Of a stretch of 41,789 nt of DNA, positions 8,250 through 15,230 are shown in pieces. Position numbers and translations under genes: made by a program. This stretch comes from Undivivens sp041654215 (lineage in GTDB: Bacteria; Omnitrophota; Gorgyraeia; Gygaellales; Profunditerraquicolaceae). Positions within the stretch are counted from its first letter, which is position 1; each line of letters begins with the position of its first letter. Location of the stretch: the NCBI GenBank assembly GCA_041654215.1, contig JBAZDY010000006.1, positions 1 through 41,789 on the forward strand, given 5' to 3'. The notes under the pieces were generated by a model. That model was given only the letters and a program-made list of their open reading frames with translations, was not told where the DNA came from and searched no databases.

Positions 8250-8283
8250 CCGGCTTGAATGCCGGGAATTTCTACGGTTTGAT
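8250..8283. repeat. Repeat-derived hairpin just after murI
   Basis: The 34 bases match those at 27099-27132 with only five differences. They contain the inverted arms CCGGCTT...GCCGGG followed by ATTTCT(A/G)CGGTTTGAT. In both places the element abuts the stop codon of a minus-strand gene (murI here, the HD-GYP gene there). Read on the minus strand the stem is not followed by a T run, so a role in mRNA 3'-end stability is more likely than termination. Confidence 0.55.
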
Positions 8284-9080
8284 CAAAAAGTGACCGCTTT
8301 GCTGACGTCGTCGACCTTCTTCCCCAGAAATCGTTTCGCCAGACTGCTGAACCATTGAGGATTGTCGCTGACGTAAAACCTGTTCCTGCCCGCCTTCGCC
8401 CCGCAGTTTAGTCCCCCGTCGGCGGCGAGTATCTTCTTTATCTCTATGGCCACCTGTTTCGCCGAGTCTATCAGCGTAACCTCCGGCCCGAGCACTTTCT
8501 TGAGCATGGGTTTCAGCAGCGGGTAATGGGTGCACCCCAGCACCACGGTGTCCACCCCGGCCTTCTTCAGCGGCTGCATGTAATGCCTCACCACCTTTTC
8601 CACCACTTCCCCGTTCAACCAGCCTTCTTCCACGAACGGCACGAAAAGCGGACAGGGCAGCGCAGTCACTTTTACGGCCGGGTCGAGATGCTTGATCTCC
8701 TTCTCGTAGGCGCGGCTTCTGATGGTGCCTGCGGTGCCGATGATCCCGATACGCTTGCTGCGCGTGGCGTAAACCGCTTCCCTGACGCCGGGAGAGATAA
8801 CGCCGACGATGGGAACGCGAAAATGATGCCGGATCACCGGCAGGGCGAGACTGGAAACGGTATTACAGGCGACGCATATCAGCTTGACGTTCTGCTTCAG
8901 GAGAAAAAGGGTGTTCTCGATGGAAAACCTAATGACGGTTTCCTGCGATTTTATGCCGTAAGGCACGCGCGCGATGTCGCCGAAGTAAACGATATCTTCC
9001 GAAGGCATCTGGCGAGAAAGCTCCTTTACCACCGTAAGACCTCCGACCCCCGAATCAAAAACCCCAATGGCTCTTTTCAC
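8283..9080 (-). CDS. murI: Glutamate racemase
   Basis: MurI supplies D-glutamate for peptidoglycan. Both catalytic cysteines are present, in VACNTVSSLALP and VLGCTHYPLLKP, together with FDSGVGGLTVV near the start and YFGDIARVPYG. The 265-residue length is standard. The start codon is GTG with an AAAGGA site seven bases upstream; no in-frame ATG precedes it. It stands between the amidase gene and queD, so two cell-wall genes lead the que operon. Confidence 0.96.
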   Translation of the reverse strand: MKRAIGVFDSGVGGLTVVKELSRQMPSEDIVYFGDIARVPYGIKSQETVIRFSIENTLFLLKQNVKLICVACNTVSSLALPVIRHHFRVPIVGVISPGVREAVYATRSKRIGIIGTAGTIRSRAYEKEIKHLDPAVKVTALPCPLFVPFVEEGWLNGEVVEKVVRHYMQPLKKAGVDTVVLGCTHYPLLKPMLKKVLGPEVTLIDSAKQVAIEIKKILAADGGLNCGAKAGRNRFYVSDNPQWFSSLAKRFLGKKVDDVSKAVTF

Positions 9081-9168
9081 GCCGCATTCCTTTCAATCCA
9101 TTCGGCTCGCTCATCTCTTGATGATAAGCGCCGTTTATGTTCTCCGCTTCCCGAAGACAAACCCTTGC

Positions 9169-10281
9169 TCATTCCGAACAAACCATGGTTTCGGCCGTGT
9201 AGCTCTCCAGTCCGCGCGCGATGCACTCGGCCAGCCGCTGGCGGTAACGCGAATTCCTTAACTGCGCCTCTTCGGAAGGATTGGAGACGAACCCCGCTTC
9301 TATGAGCACCGCCGGCATGTTCGCGCCGCGAAGCACGTGGAAACGGGCGTTCTTGACGCCGAGTATTTTCATCTTCATCTCACAGGCGATCTTGTCGCAG
9401 ATATGCCCTGCCAGGGCTGAAGACTCTGCGCGGCTGTAAGAATAGAACATGTCCCAGAGTATCCGTTTGACGTCGTAAGGAATACCCTTATTCTCCTCTT
9501 CCGGCAGGCGCAGCGAATACTCTCCGGCCGCTTCCCTGGCGCGTTTATAATCGTTTACCTGCGGAGAAACGTAATAAACCTCGAAGCCGTTCAGGCTGCG
9601 CTGGCGGCTGGCGTTTATATGGATGCTGATGAAAAGATCAGCGCCGGATGCGTTGGCGATCTCCACGCGGCGTTCCAACGGGATGAAGACGTCCGTGGAA
9701 CGCGTCATCACCACATCCACTCCTGAACCGCGCAGTATGGAAGTCAGGCGTTTGGCGACATCCAGGGTTACCGTTTTTTCCTTCAGGCCGTTACGGCCTA
9801 TGGCCCCCGGGTCATATCCTCCGTGCCCCGGATCTATGACGACCTTCTTTATGCCGTGAAAAACGGGCTTTTTCTCCGTTCTTGCCTTGCCGGCCGGCCC
9901 GAAAAGAAGCATCAGCTGCTCAACGCAGGAAGAGGCGACCACAGGAGAACCGCGGTGCACCTGCAAAACGCGCGAAAGATGCCGCAGCTCACCGTCGTAA
10001 AGCATGGCATCGTCGCCGGTACGCAGAACGATTTCATGTTTATTGTTAAAAAGACGGGCCTTGCCGGAGAAAGCGTCGTATTCGGTCTTGACTCCGGCCG
10101 GGGAGCAAACCGAGACCAGCGATACGTAGTCTATTCCCGAAATACGGCATACCGTTTTGCTTCCAGGAGAAACAGTGGCGCAGCCGTAGATCACGGCCGC
10201 CGATAATACCGAACAGACGACGCAAAGAACCGCCTTGAGGAAACGGGACGAAGAATAATTACCTGTCTTGTTTAAAGGCAT
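9169..10281 (-). CDS. N-acetylmuramoyl-L-alanine amidase, lipoprotein (Amidase_3)
   Basis: This zinc amidase cleaves the bond between N-acetylmuramic acid and the stem peptide. After a lipoprotein signal (hydrophobic stretch ending VIYGCA, Cys at about 34) comes a beta-rich N-terminal domain of about 130 residues with a copper-amine-oxidase-N/AMIN-like look. The catalytic domain begins at KKVVIDPGHGGYDPGA and holds TRSTDVFIPLERRVEIAN, DLFISIHINAS and LIEAGFVSNPSEE with the expected zinc and catalytic residues. It probably acts in the periplasm. The start lies at the edge of a dispersed repeat copy, which provides the weak GGAAG ribosome site. It heads the murI-que operon. Confidence 0.93.
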   Translation of the reverse strand: MPLNKTGNYSSSRFLKAVLCVVCSVLSAAVIYGCATVSPGSKTVCRISGIDYVSLVSVCSPAGVKTEYDAFSGKARLFNNKHEIVLRTGDDAMLYDGELRHLSRVLQVHRGSPVVASSCVEQLMLLFGPAGKARTEKKPVFHGIKKVVIDPGHGGYDPGAIGRNGLKEKTVTLDVAKRLTSILRGSGVDVVMTRSTDVFIPLERRVEIANASGADLFISIHINASRQRSLNGFEVYYVSPQVNDYKRAREAAGEYSLRLPEEENKGIPYDVKRILWDMFYSYSRAESSALAGHICDKIACEMKMKILGVKNARFHVLRGANMPAVLIEAGFVSNPSEEAQLRNSRYRQRLAECIARGLESYTAETMVCSE

Positions 10282-10578
10282 AAATGAAGCTTCCCGGGCT
10301 GTTCCTTCGACAAGCCTTGGTAGTGAGCCTATCGAACCACTTTGGACAGGCGCCGGGGTTTCTTTTTCGCTTGCGGTTATGGTTTAACGCCTTACACTGC
10401 CTTAAAACCCTCGAGGGAACCCTGACTTAAGAACTGCCGGCTTAGGCCGGGCGCGGCGCATTCCCCCGATATCTTCTACGGCGGAGGCGCGAGCGCAGTT
10501 TTTTCCGCACCAACAAAGTTCCACCCGAAAAGGCCGCCTTAGGAACCACAGAAATCCAATCTCTTGCGAATCCGCAGT

Positions 10579-10587
10579 ATTATAACA
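10579..10587 (-). promoter_or_regulatory. Putative extended -10 promoter of the amidase-murI-que operon
   Basis: On the minus strand TGTTATAAT occurs (TGn then the TATAAT consensus, at 10579-10584). No convincing -35 hexamer lies 16-18 bases upstream, which is tolerated for extended -10 promoters. It would give a leader of about 290 bases before the amidase ATG. Confidence 0.4.
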
Positions 10588-10631
10588 TCTCTGTATAATC
10601 TTGGGTATATTTTTGTTTCCGGTTTTTGTTT

Positions 10632-10705
10632 CCGGCTTTCTCACCGCCGGCTTTCTCACCGTTTCTCACCGCCGGCTTTCTCACCGCTCACCGGCTTTCT
10701 CACGG
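10632..10705. repeat. Direct repeats of a 15-base unit (CCGGCTTTCTCACCG)
   Basis: Three identical units lie at 10632-10646, 10647-10661 and 10672-10686, and a fourth at 10691-10705 ends CACGG. A partial unit (TTTCTCACCG, 10662-10671) sits between units two and three. Units are adjacent or irregularly spaced, so this is a small tandem-type expansion and not a CRISPR array. Confidence 0.7.
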
Positions 10706-10737
10706 CTTGACGGCCAAAGCGTTCCTCCCCCTTTCGT

Positions 10738-11061
10738 TCACTTTTGCATTTCACCGGGATTCGGAGTCTTAATGACAAGAAAGGTTGCTTCTTTCTCCCC
10801 GATATTCTTTATGCTCATGGACGACTTGAACGCGACCGGTAAAAAATATCCCTGCTTGAGCATATGGCCGCCGTTATCTATGCTTACCGTTACCTCGCCG
10901 CTCAAAACCAGAAGGTGCACGTTTGAATCGGCGTTATGCCGCGGGACCGATTCCCCCGCCCTTAAGGCAATCCGCATAACCGGCAAATGCTTCTCATCGA
11001 CAAGTTTACGCTCCCCCATCCCGACCGCTTGATACGGGATACCTTCGAGTACAGATAGCAT
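10738..11061 (-). CDS. Small cupin-domain protein
   Basis: The 107 residues form one cupin barrel: RIALRAGESVPRHNADSNVHLLVLSGEVTVSIDNGGHMLKQGYFLPV corresponds to cupin motif 1 plus the inter-motif loop, with metal-ligand candidates His in PRHN and NVH. Motif 2 is weak (FKSSMSIKNIGEKEATFLVIKTP). The gene follows hcp by 19 bases, with a clean GGAGG six bases before the ATG, and closes the Rrf2-hcp operon. Small cupins next to hcp may sense or handle metals or reactive nitrogen products; this is inference from position, and the substrate is unknown. Confidence 0.82.
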   Translation of the reverse strand: MLSVLEGIPYQAVGMGERKLVDEKHLPVMRIALRAGESVPRHNADSNVHLLVLSGEVTVSIDNGGHMLKQGYFLPVAFKSSMSIKNIGEKEATFLVIKTPNPGEMQK

Positions 11062-11080
11062 AAAAAACCTCCGTCTGTTT

Positions 11081-12670
11081 TTATGAGCCGGATATCATTG
11101 CCTGGATATCGGCCTGAACTTCTCCCGTCGGTTTGATGCCGAACTTCTCCACCAGCACTTTGACGACATTGGGCGACAAGAATGCCGGCAGAGTGGGACC
11201 GAGGCGTATGCCCTTAAATCCAAGATACAACAGCGCCAGGAGCACCGCTACCGCCTTTTGTTCATACCAGGCGATATCAAAAGAAATAGGCAGATCATTG
11301 ATATCCTTCAATCCGAAGGCATCTTTAAGCTTGAGCGCTATCACTGCCAGCGAATAGGAGTCGTTACACTGGCCGGCGTCAAGCACCCGGGGGATACCTC
11401 CGATCTCGCCCAGATCGAGCTTGTTATAGCGGTACTTCGCGCATCCGGCAGTAAGGATAACCGTGTCTTTAGGCAGCGCTTCCGCCACCTGCGTGAAATA
11501 AGCGCGGGAGGCCTGCCTGCCGTCGCAGCCGGCCATGACCACAAACCTCTTGATAGCGCCGGATTTAACGGCGGCAACGACTTGGTCGGCAAGCGCAAGT
11601 ACCTGATTATGGGCAAACCCACCCACAATGACTCCGGTCTCGATCTCTTTGGGCGCAGGACATCTCTTGGCCAAAGCGATGATCTCCGAGAAATCCTTCG
11701 TCTTGCCGTCCCGTCGGGCAGGAACATGTTTAACTCCGGGATAACCCGTCACGCCTGTGGTAAATATCCTGCCTTTATAGGAATCCTTGACCGGGATGAT
11801 GCAATTAGTGGTCATTAGGATCGGCCCGTTGAACGTCTCGAAATCCTGATTCTGATGCCACCAGGAACTTCCGTAATTCCCCACGAAATGTTTAAACTTC
11901 TTAAACGCGGGATAATAATTCGCCGGGAGCATCTCGCCGTGGGTGTAAACATCCACGCCTGTGCCCTCGGTCTGTTGAAGCAGTTCTTCCATATCCTTGA
12001 GGTCGTGTCCGGAGATGAGAATACCCGGATTCTTACGCACCCCGATATTAACTTTGGTCGCTTCAGGATGACCGTAGGTCTTGGTATTGGCCTCATCCAG
12101 GAGAGCCATAGCCTTGACCGCTGTTTGTCCCGCCTCCAGCACAAGAGCGGTCAGCGCTTCTGAGGAGATATCTTTCTTGAGCGAAGACAGGGCCCGCGCC
12201 AGAAAACCTGTAATGTCCTTATCATAAAAACCCAGCACAGCGGCGTGCTCGGCATACGCGGCAACACCTTTGATCCCGTATAAAAGAAGCGCTTTAAGCG
12301 ATCGGACATCCTCATTGCTGCTGTAACTCAGGATGCCGACGTCTTTGGCTTTCTCATACAACGCTTCTTTCGCCGGCTCTTTCCAGCCGGCGCACCCCGG
12401 CAGCCGCTCGGATGTCTGCCTGATCAGTTCGACGATCGCATCGTCGTCGAAATTAGCGTTGGTGATCGTGGCGAACAAAGCGCGGCAGACGAATTCTCCC
12501 TGTCGGCGGTCAAATTCTATTCGCGCGCTTTCGGCATAAACCGAAGCGCCCTGCAGGACATTGATCAACAGATCCTGTAAATTAGCGGTGCCCTCGTTCT
12601 TGCCGCACACGCCCTTGATAGTGCAGGCGGTGTTTTTAACAGTTTCCTGACATTGATAACAAAACATCAT
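11081..12670 (-). CDS. hcp: Hydroxylamine reductase / hybrid cluster protein
   Basis: Hcp is a cytoplasmic Fe-S protein that reduces hydroxylamine in vitro, and in enteric bacteria acts as a high-affinity NO reductase. Starting at ATG 12670 (or the adjacent ATG 12667, better spaced from AAAAGGAGGGG), the protein has about 529 residues. The N-terminal cluster motif is FCYQCQET...ACTIKGVCG, a Cys-x2-Cys-x8-Cys-x5-Cys pattern of the anaerobe (class I) type. Hybrid-cluster ligands are in VDVYTHGEMLP, VGNYGSSW, ILMTTNCIIPVKDSYKG, ILTAGCAKYRYN and DAGQCNDSYS. The start overlaps the zinc-ribbon gene. Position downstream of an Rrf2 regulator suggests induction by nitrosative stress. Confidence 0.96.
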   Translation of the reverse strand: MMFCYQCQETVKNTACTIKGVCGKNEGTANLQDLLINVLQGASVYAESARIEFDRRQGEFVCRALFATITNANFDDDAIVELIRQTSERLPGCAGWKEPAKEALYEKAKDVGILSYSSNEDVRSLKALLLYGIKGVAAYAEHAAVLGFYDKDITGFLARALSSLKKDISSEALTALVLEAGQTAVKAMALLDEANTKTYGHPEATKVNIGVRKNPGILISGHDLKDMEELLQQTEGTGVDVYTHGEMLPANYYPAFKKFKHFVGNYGSSWWHQNQDFETFNGPILMTTNCIIPVKDSYKGRIFTTGVTGYPGVKHVPARRDGKTKDFSEIIALAKRCPAPKEIETGVIVGGFAHNQVLALADQVVAAVKSGAIKRFVVMAGCDGRQASRAYFTQVAEALPKDTVILTAGCAKYRYNKLDLGEIGGIPRVLDAGQCNDSYSLAVIALKLKDAFGLKDINDLPISFDIAWYEQKAVAVLLALLYLGFKGIRLGPTLPAFLSPNVVKVLVEKFGIKPTGEVQADIQAMISGS

Positions 12671-12897
12671 TCCCCTCCTTTTAGTTGTTTCAATCTCTCC
12701 GGCCTCATGCATTCCCGCGCATGCTTGCACCAGTCCACGCACGACGGCAGCCGTTGGCGGCAGATATCATTCTTACACCCAGGACAACGGACCTTCACTT
12801 CATCGGAAAATATCTCCGCCTCATAACCGCACGAGGCGCACTTGATCTTCTCTATCTTCAGATTGCGTTTATCTTGGCCCGGACATTTATCGAACAT
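12667..12897 (-). CDS. Small cysteine-rich zinc-ribbon protein of the hcp operon
   Basis: The protein is about 76 residues with eight cysteines. CASCGYEAEIF and RCPGCKNDIC form a probable zinc ribbon, and the C-terminal half has LPSCVDWCKHARECM. I prefer ATG at 12897 (AAAGG six bases upstream) over the GTG one codon earlier. Its ATG overlaps the TGA of the decayed ferredoxin gene, and its own stop overlaps the hcp ATG as ATGATG, so the three were translationally coupled. I do not know a function; a rubredoxin- or Fe-S-like electron carrier or a metal-dependent accessory to Hcp are both open. Confidence 0.8.
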   Translation of the reverse strand: MFDKCPGQDKRNLKIEKIKCASCGYEAEIFSDEVKVRCPGCKNDICRQRLPSCVDWCKHARECMRPERLKQLKGGE

Positions 12898-13215
12898 CAC
12901 AACCTTTCACCCTTGATACCGATTACCGCCTCGTTGAACGGGATATTCGTTTTACCGCAATCCGCCAGCGCCCGCCGGATAATATCTTCTTAACCCCACT
13001 TCCATGCGCGCATACGTGACAGATTTCAAGCTGTTCTGCCGGATAATCCTGTTGATCTTATCTTTATGCGCCTGCAGACCGTCGCAGAACGAATCCGACA
13101 CCAGACGGGCCTTGCCGGCGATCACCTGAATCGCGCCCTCAGGACAATTCGGCAGAGACTCTCCGCACCCATTACATTTATTTTCGTCTATGCTGATTAT
13201 TTTTCTTTTGGCCAT
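12897..13215 (-). pseudogene. Decayed 4Fe-4S ferredoxin-type protein (internal deletion plus frameshift)
   Basis: The start is normal: GGAGG eight bases before ATG 13215, then AKRKIISIDENKCNGCGESLPNCPEGAIQ (given here in part: KCNGCG and NCPEGAI), the first cluster site of a family whose members continue to a second cluster and about 200 more residues. Here FCDGLQA jumps directly to KINRIIRQNSLKSVTYARMEV, which corresponds to the family's C-terminal region. The expected Pro-Cys-Cys-Gly-Gly after MEV is missing and the frame shifts: the ORF ends at 12952, while the other frame keeps EDIIRRALADCGKTNIPF and a TGA at 12897-12899 overlapping the next ATG. So two deletions removed the middle and one short motif. 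Whether a truncated 95-residue product is still made is unknown. Confidence 0.75.
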
Positions 13216-13621
13216 CGATACTGCCTCCTGCCAGAATATCCCCAATGGTCAAAGACGTGAATTTATCCAAAACATATTTTTCGATATCGAGTATCTGCCG
13301 GCGTAAAAAACATGTCTTCCTGTCCGGGCATATCCTTCGTTTGAACAAACAGTCATTCAAACTGAAACTGCCCTGAAAAATTTCCGCCACATCAAGCAGT
13401 CTTATATCCCGGGGTTTAGCCGAGAGGGTAAAACCTCCGTTAAAACCCTTTACGGAAGTCAACATCCCGGCCCTGGACAAACGCTGCGCTATGCGCCGCA
13501 GGAAAGCCGTTGGAATCTTGAGCTCCCTCACCATCTCAACAACGGCCGTCCTCTCATTCTTCCCGGATAGATAACAGAGGATCCGCACCGCATAATCGGT
13601 ATCACGCGTAATGAGTTTCAT
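13178..13621 (-). CDS. Rrf2-family transcriptional regulator with probable Fe-S site
   Basis: From ATG 13621 (AGGAAGGAG upstream) the protein has 147 residues. The N-terminal winged helix MKLITRDTDYAVRILCYL...LKIPTAFLRRIAQRLSRAGML and the wing KGFNGGFTL are typical Rrf2. Three cysteines (91, 98, 104; Cys-x6-Cys-x5-Cys) fit the cluster-binding loop of IscR/NsrR relatives. In this family a cluster lost or nitrosylated by NO relieves repression. It is first in the operon with hcp and lies under a promoter containing a matching palindrome, so autoregulation is likely. The last 38 bases overlap the start of the decayed ferredoxin gene. Confidence 0.92.
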   Translation of the reverse strand: MKLITRDTDYAVRILCYLSGKNERTAVVEMVRELKIPTAFLRRIAQRLSRAGMLTSVKGFNGGFTLSAKPRDIRLLDVAEIFQGSFSLNDCLFKRRICPDRKTCFLRRQILDIEKYVLDKFTSLTIGDILAGGSIDGQKKNNQHRRK

Positions 13622-13648
13622 TTTTCTTCTCCTTCCTAACGCCAATGT

Positions 13649-13677
13649 AATGATATCATATTGGTATCATTTGTCAA
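13649..13677 (-). promoter_or_regulatory. Promoter and operator-like palindrome of the Rrf2-hcp operon
   Basis: Minus strand: -35 TTGACA (13672-13677), 16-base spacer, -10 TATCAT (13650-13655). A perfect 7-bp inverted repeat, AATGATA...TATCATT (13649-13655 with 13665-13671, centre 9 bases), fills the spacer and the -10, exactly where a dimeric repressor would block RNA polymerase. An inner ATGATATCAT palindrome is also present. This is the natural candidate site for the Rrf2 protein. Confidence 0.7.
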
Positions 13678-13692
13678 TAAAAAAATAAAGTT

Positions 13693-13712
13693 CTTACCCG
13701 TGTTTGTAGCAA
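13693..13712 (+). repeat. Left terminal inverted repeat of the ISL3 element
   Basis: CTTACCCGTGTTTGTAGCAA pairs with the complement of the right end, with three mismatches. Confidence 0.8.
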
Positions 13713-13781
13713 TAGTAGTTAAGGTTTTAGGGCAAATTTTTTAAAACTTGTGTGGTAGTCTATCCTAAAAAGGAGACTACC

Positions 13782-15008
13782 ATGCAAGACGAATCTGTTA
13801 GAATACGGCTAAAGAGGTTCAAAATCCCCCGCTATGTTACCTGCCCCTTTTGTAGTAAAAGGCAGCCATTTAAAAAGGAAAAAGAACATTATAAGCAGGT
13901 AAAAGACATTAATCTTGATCAGGCAATTCTTTTTAAGGTACGGGTTGTCTATGCAAAATGTAAGAATCCTGAATGCAATCATCAAAGCTTCGCACTCCCT
14001 ACTCCGGGAATTGATAAATACCAGCGTTCAACTCAGCGATTAAAAAATGAAGCTGTGGCTGGTATTATTGCCGATAATTCCACAACCCCGAGAATCGCCC
14101 AAAGGCTTAACCGCAGTTTTAATACCACCGGCTCTAAATCCGCCATTGATCGTTGGAAACATAACGCAGCAGATAAATTAAGCTTTAAAGAAATCATCTC
14201 TAAGCTTAATTTTTCCGGCATCCTCTGCATTGATGAATATAAACCTAAAAGGGCCTCTGGTTATGACTTAATAGATTCGGATTCCAAAACCTCAAAGATA
14301 CTCTATCTTGAAAAAGCCTACGGCTTAGGCAGAGGCATTGTCAAAGAGCATTTTGCGACGGTAAAGGCCTTAGGAATCAACCCTTGGGCCATAATCTTTG
14401 ATATGCGCAGCTGCTTCCCTAAAGCAGCTAAAACTGTATTCGGCAAAGATATCATTATCCAGCATGATTACTTCCATGTAATGAAGACAATCCATTACCA
14501 CCTGAATCGGGCAATGGCCGAATACAGGAGGATCCTCGGAGCTATGGAAATAAATACGCTGGATATTTGGTTCGCCCGTTGGATTATCCTAAAGAATATG
14601 GAATACTGGTCTGGCAAAGAGCGCGGCATCATGGATAACCTTATGAAGCGATACAAAGGAACAACTATTGAAGACATCCTCATCTTGAAACAAAAAATCA
14701 GGCGTATATTCCTTGAATCAAAGAGCCAGGCTGAAGCTTATACAAAGCGTGATGAACTTACTAAGGAGAACTGGCAGATCAAGAATCAACACTTTGCTAA
14801 TATTATCAAATTTTTAAACACGCCTTACTTTAAATATATGACTACCTTCCTGGATCATCCGGAAATACCAAGAAGCGGTAATTCAGAGAACGTTATCCGC
14901 ACTTGGCGTCAAATGGAGAAGGTCAGGTACGGCTTTAAATCTGATAAGGGTAGAATCGATCATCTAAAACTTTATCAGTTGCAAAAATACTTAAAAAATG
15001 AAATTTAG
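13782..15008 (+). CDS. ISL3-family transposase
   Basis: The 408-residue protein starts at ATG 13782, preceded by AAAAGGAG. An N-terminal zinc finger (CPFCSKRQ and CKNPECNHQS, residues about 25-70) and a helix-turn-helix (TPRIAQRLNRSFNTT) come before the catalytic domain. DDE-type acidic residues fit LCIDEYKPKR, FDMRSCFPKA and the C-terminal GNSENVIRTWRQMEKVRYGFKS segment. All ISL3 features are present without a stop or frameshift, so the element may still move. Codon use is A/T-rich compared with its neighbours, consistent with recent acquisition. Confidence 0.93.
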   Translation: MQDESVRIRLKRFKIPRYVTCPFCSKRQPFKKEKEHYKQVKDINLDQAILFKVRVVYAKCKNPECNHQSFALPTPGIDKYQRSTQRLKNEAVAGIIADNSTTPRIAQRLNRSFNTTGSKSAIDRWKHNAADKLSFKEIISKLNFSGILCIDEYKPKRASGYDLIDSDSKTSKILYLEKAYGLGRGIVKEHFATVKALGINPWAIIFDMRSCFPKAAKTVFGKDIIIQHDYFHVMKTIHYHLNRAMAEYRRILGAMEINTLDIWFARWIILKNMEYWSGKERGIMDNLMKRYKGTTIEDILILKQKIRRIFLESKSQAEAYTKRDELTKENWQIKNQHFANIIKFLNTPYFKYMTTFLDHPEIPRSGNSENVIRTWRQMEKVRYGFKSDKGRIDHLKLYQLQKYLKNEI

Positions 15009-15065
15009 CCCAGTGCACAAAATTTTGTCTTAACCCGATGATAAATAACAGATTAGAGAAAAACG

Positions 15066-15085
15066 TTGCTACAAATTCGGGAAAG
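15066..15085 (-). repeat. Right terminal inverted repeat of the ISL3 element
   Basis: TTGCTACAAATTCGGGAAAG is the complement of the left terminal repeat except at three positions. It sits 57 bases after the transposase stop. Confidence 0.8.
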
Positions 15086-15156
15086 CTTCAAAAATAAGAG
15101 GCTTCCCCGGTGACAAGGCCCGGCAGAGAGCTTCTCGAAACTCGCCGGCGACCGAA

Positions 15157-15220
15157 AGAAAAGGCGCCGCTTGCTTACCCGGGCGGGAATCGTCTTTCGC
15201 CCGGTCGTCCAAACGGCGCC
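15157..15220 (-). terminator. Probable branched terminator of ssrA
   Basis: Just downstream of the tmRNA 3' end on the minus strand, GGCGCCG (15214-15220) pairs with CGGCGCC (15163-15169), enclosing a second GC stem (CGGGCG with CGCCCG). TTTTCTTTC follows on the minus strand. The T tract is interrupted and the hairpin is long, so confidence is moderate. Confidence 0.5.
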
Positions 15221-15230
15221 CTGAACAACA

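Larger units (their letters stand above)
10282..10737. other. 456-base gene-free region: dispersed repeat, direct repeats and promoter
   Basis: I find no credible gene here. From 10283 to about 10370 lies a copy of the interspersed repeat family: AATGAAGCTTCCCGGGCT matches 26975 with one difference, and the following TCCTTCGACA...GAGCCT block matches 15674 onward. About 10380-10560 is unremarkable GC-rich sequence. A putative extended -10 promoter and a block of 15-base direct repeats follow and are listed separately. The region forms the leader of the amidase operon and the downstream flank of the cupin gene. Confidence 0.7.
13693..15085 (+). mobile_element. ISL3-family insertion sequence
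   Basis: Terminal inverted repeats of 20 bases (13693-13712 and 15066-15085) match at 17 positions; both carry the core TTTGTAGCAA. One intact transposase ORF lies between them. The element is clearly richer in A/T than the surrounding genes. An 8-base AAAAATAA occurs just outside on both sides (13681-13688 and 15090-15097), which could be a target duplication placed a few bases beyond the repeats, but the word is low complexity and I do not rely on it. The insertion lies between the Rrf2-hcp promoter and the tmRNA gene and breaks neither. Confidence 0.85.

Noticed and set aside
8219..8282. PreQ1 riboswitch before queD
   Set aside because: The short leader lacks the conserved preQ1 pattern and is explained by the repeat hairpin.
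10402..10659. 85-residue minus-strand ORF upstream of the amidase gene
   Set aside because: Lies over repeats and the promoter, has no family pattern and no ribosome site.
10632..10705. Possible CRISPR array
   Set aside because: Repeat unit is only 15 bases, units are adjacent or separated by 4-10 bases, and there are no spacers or cas genes.
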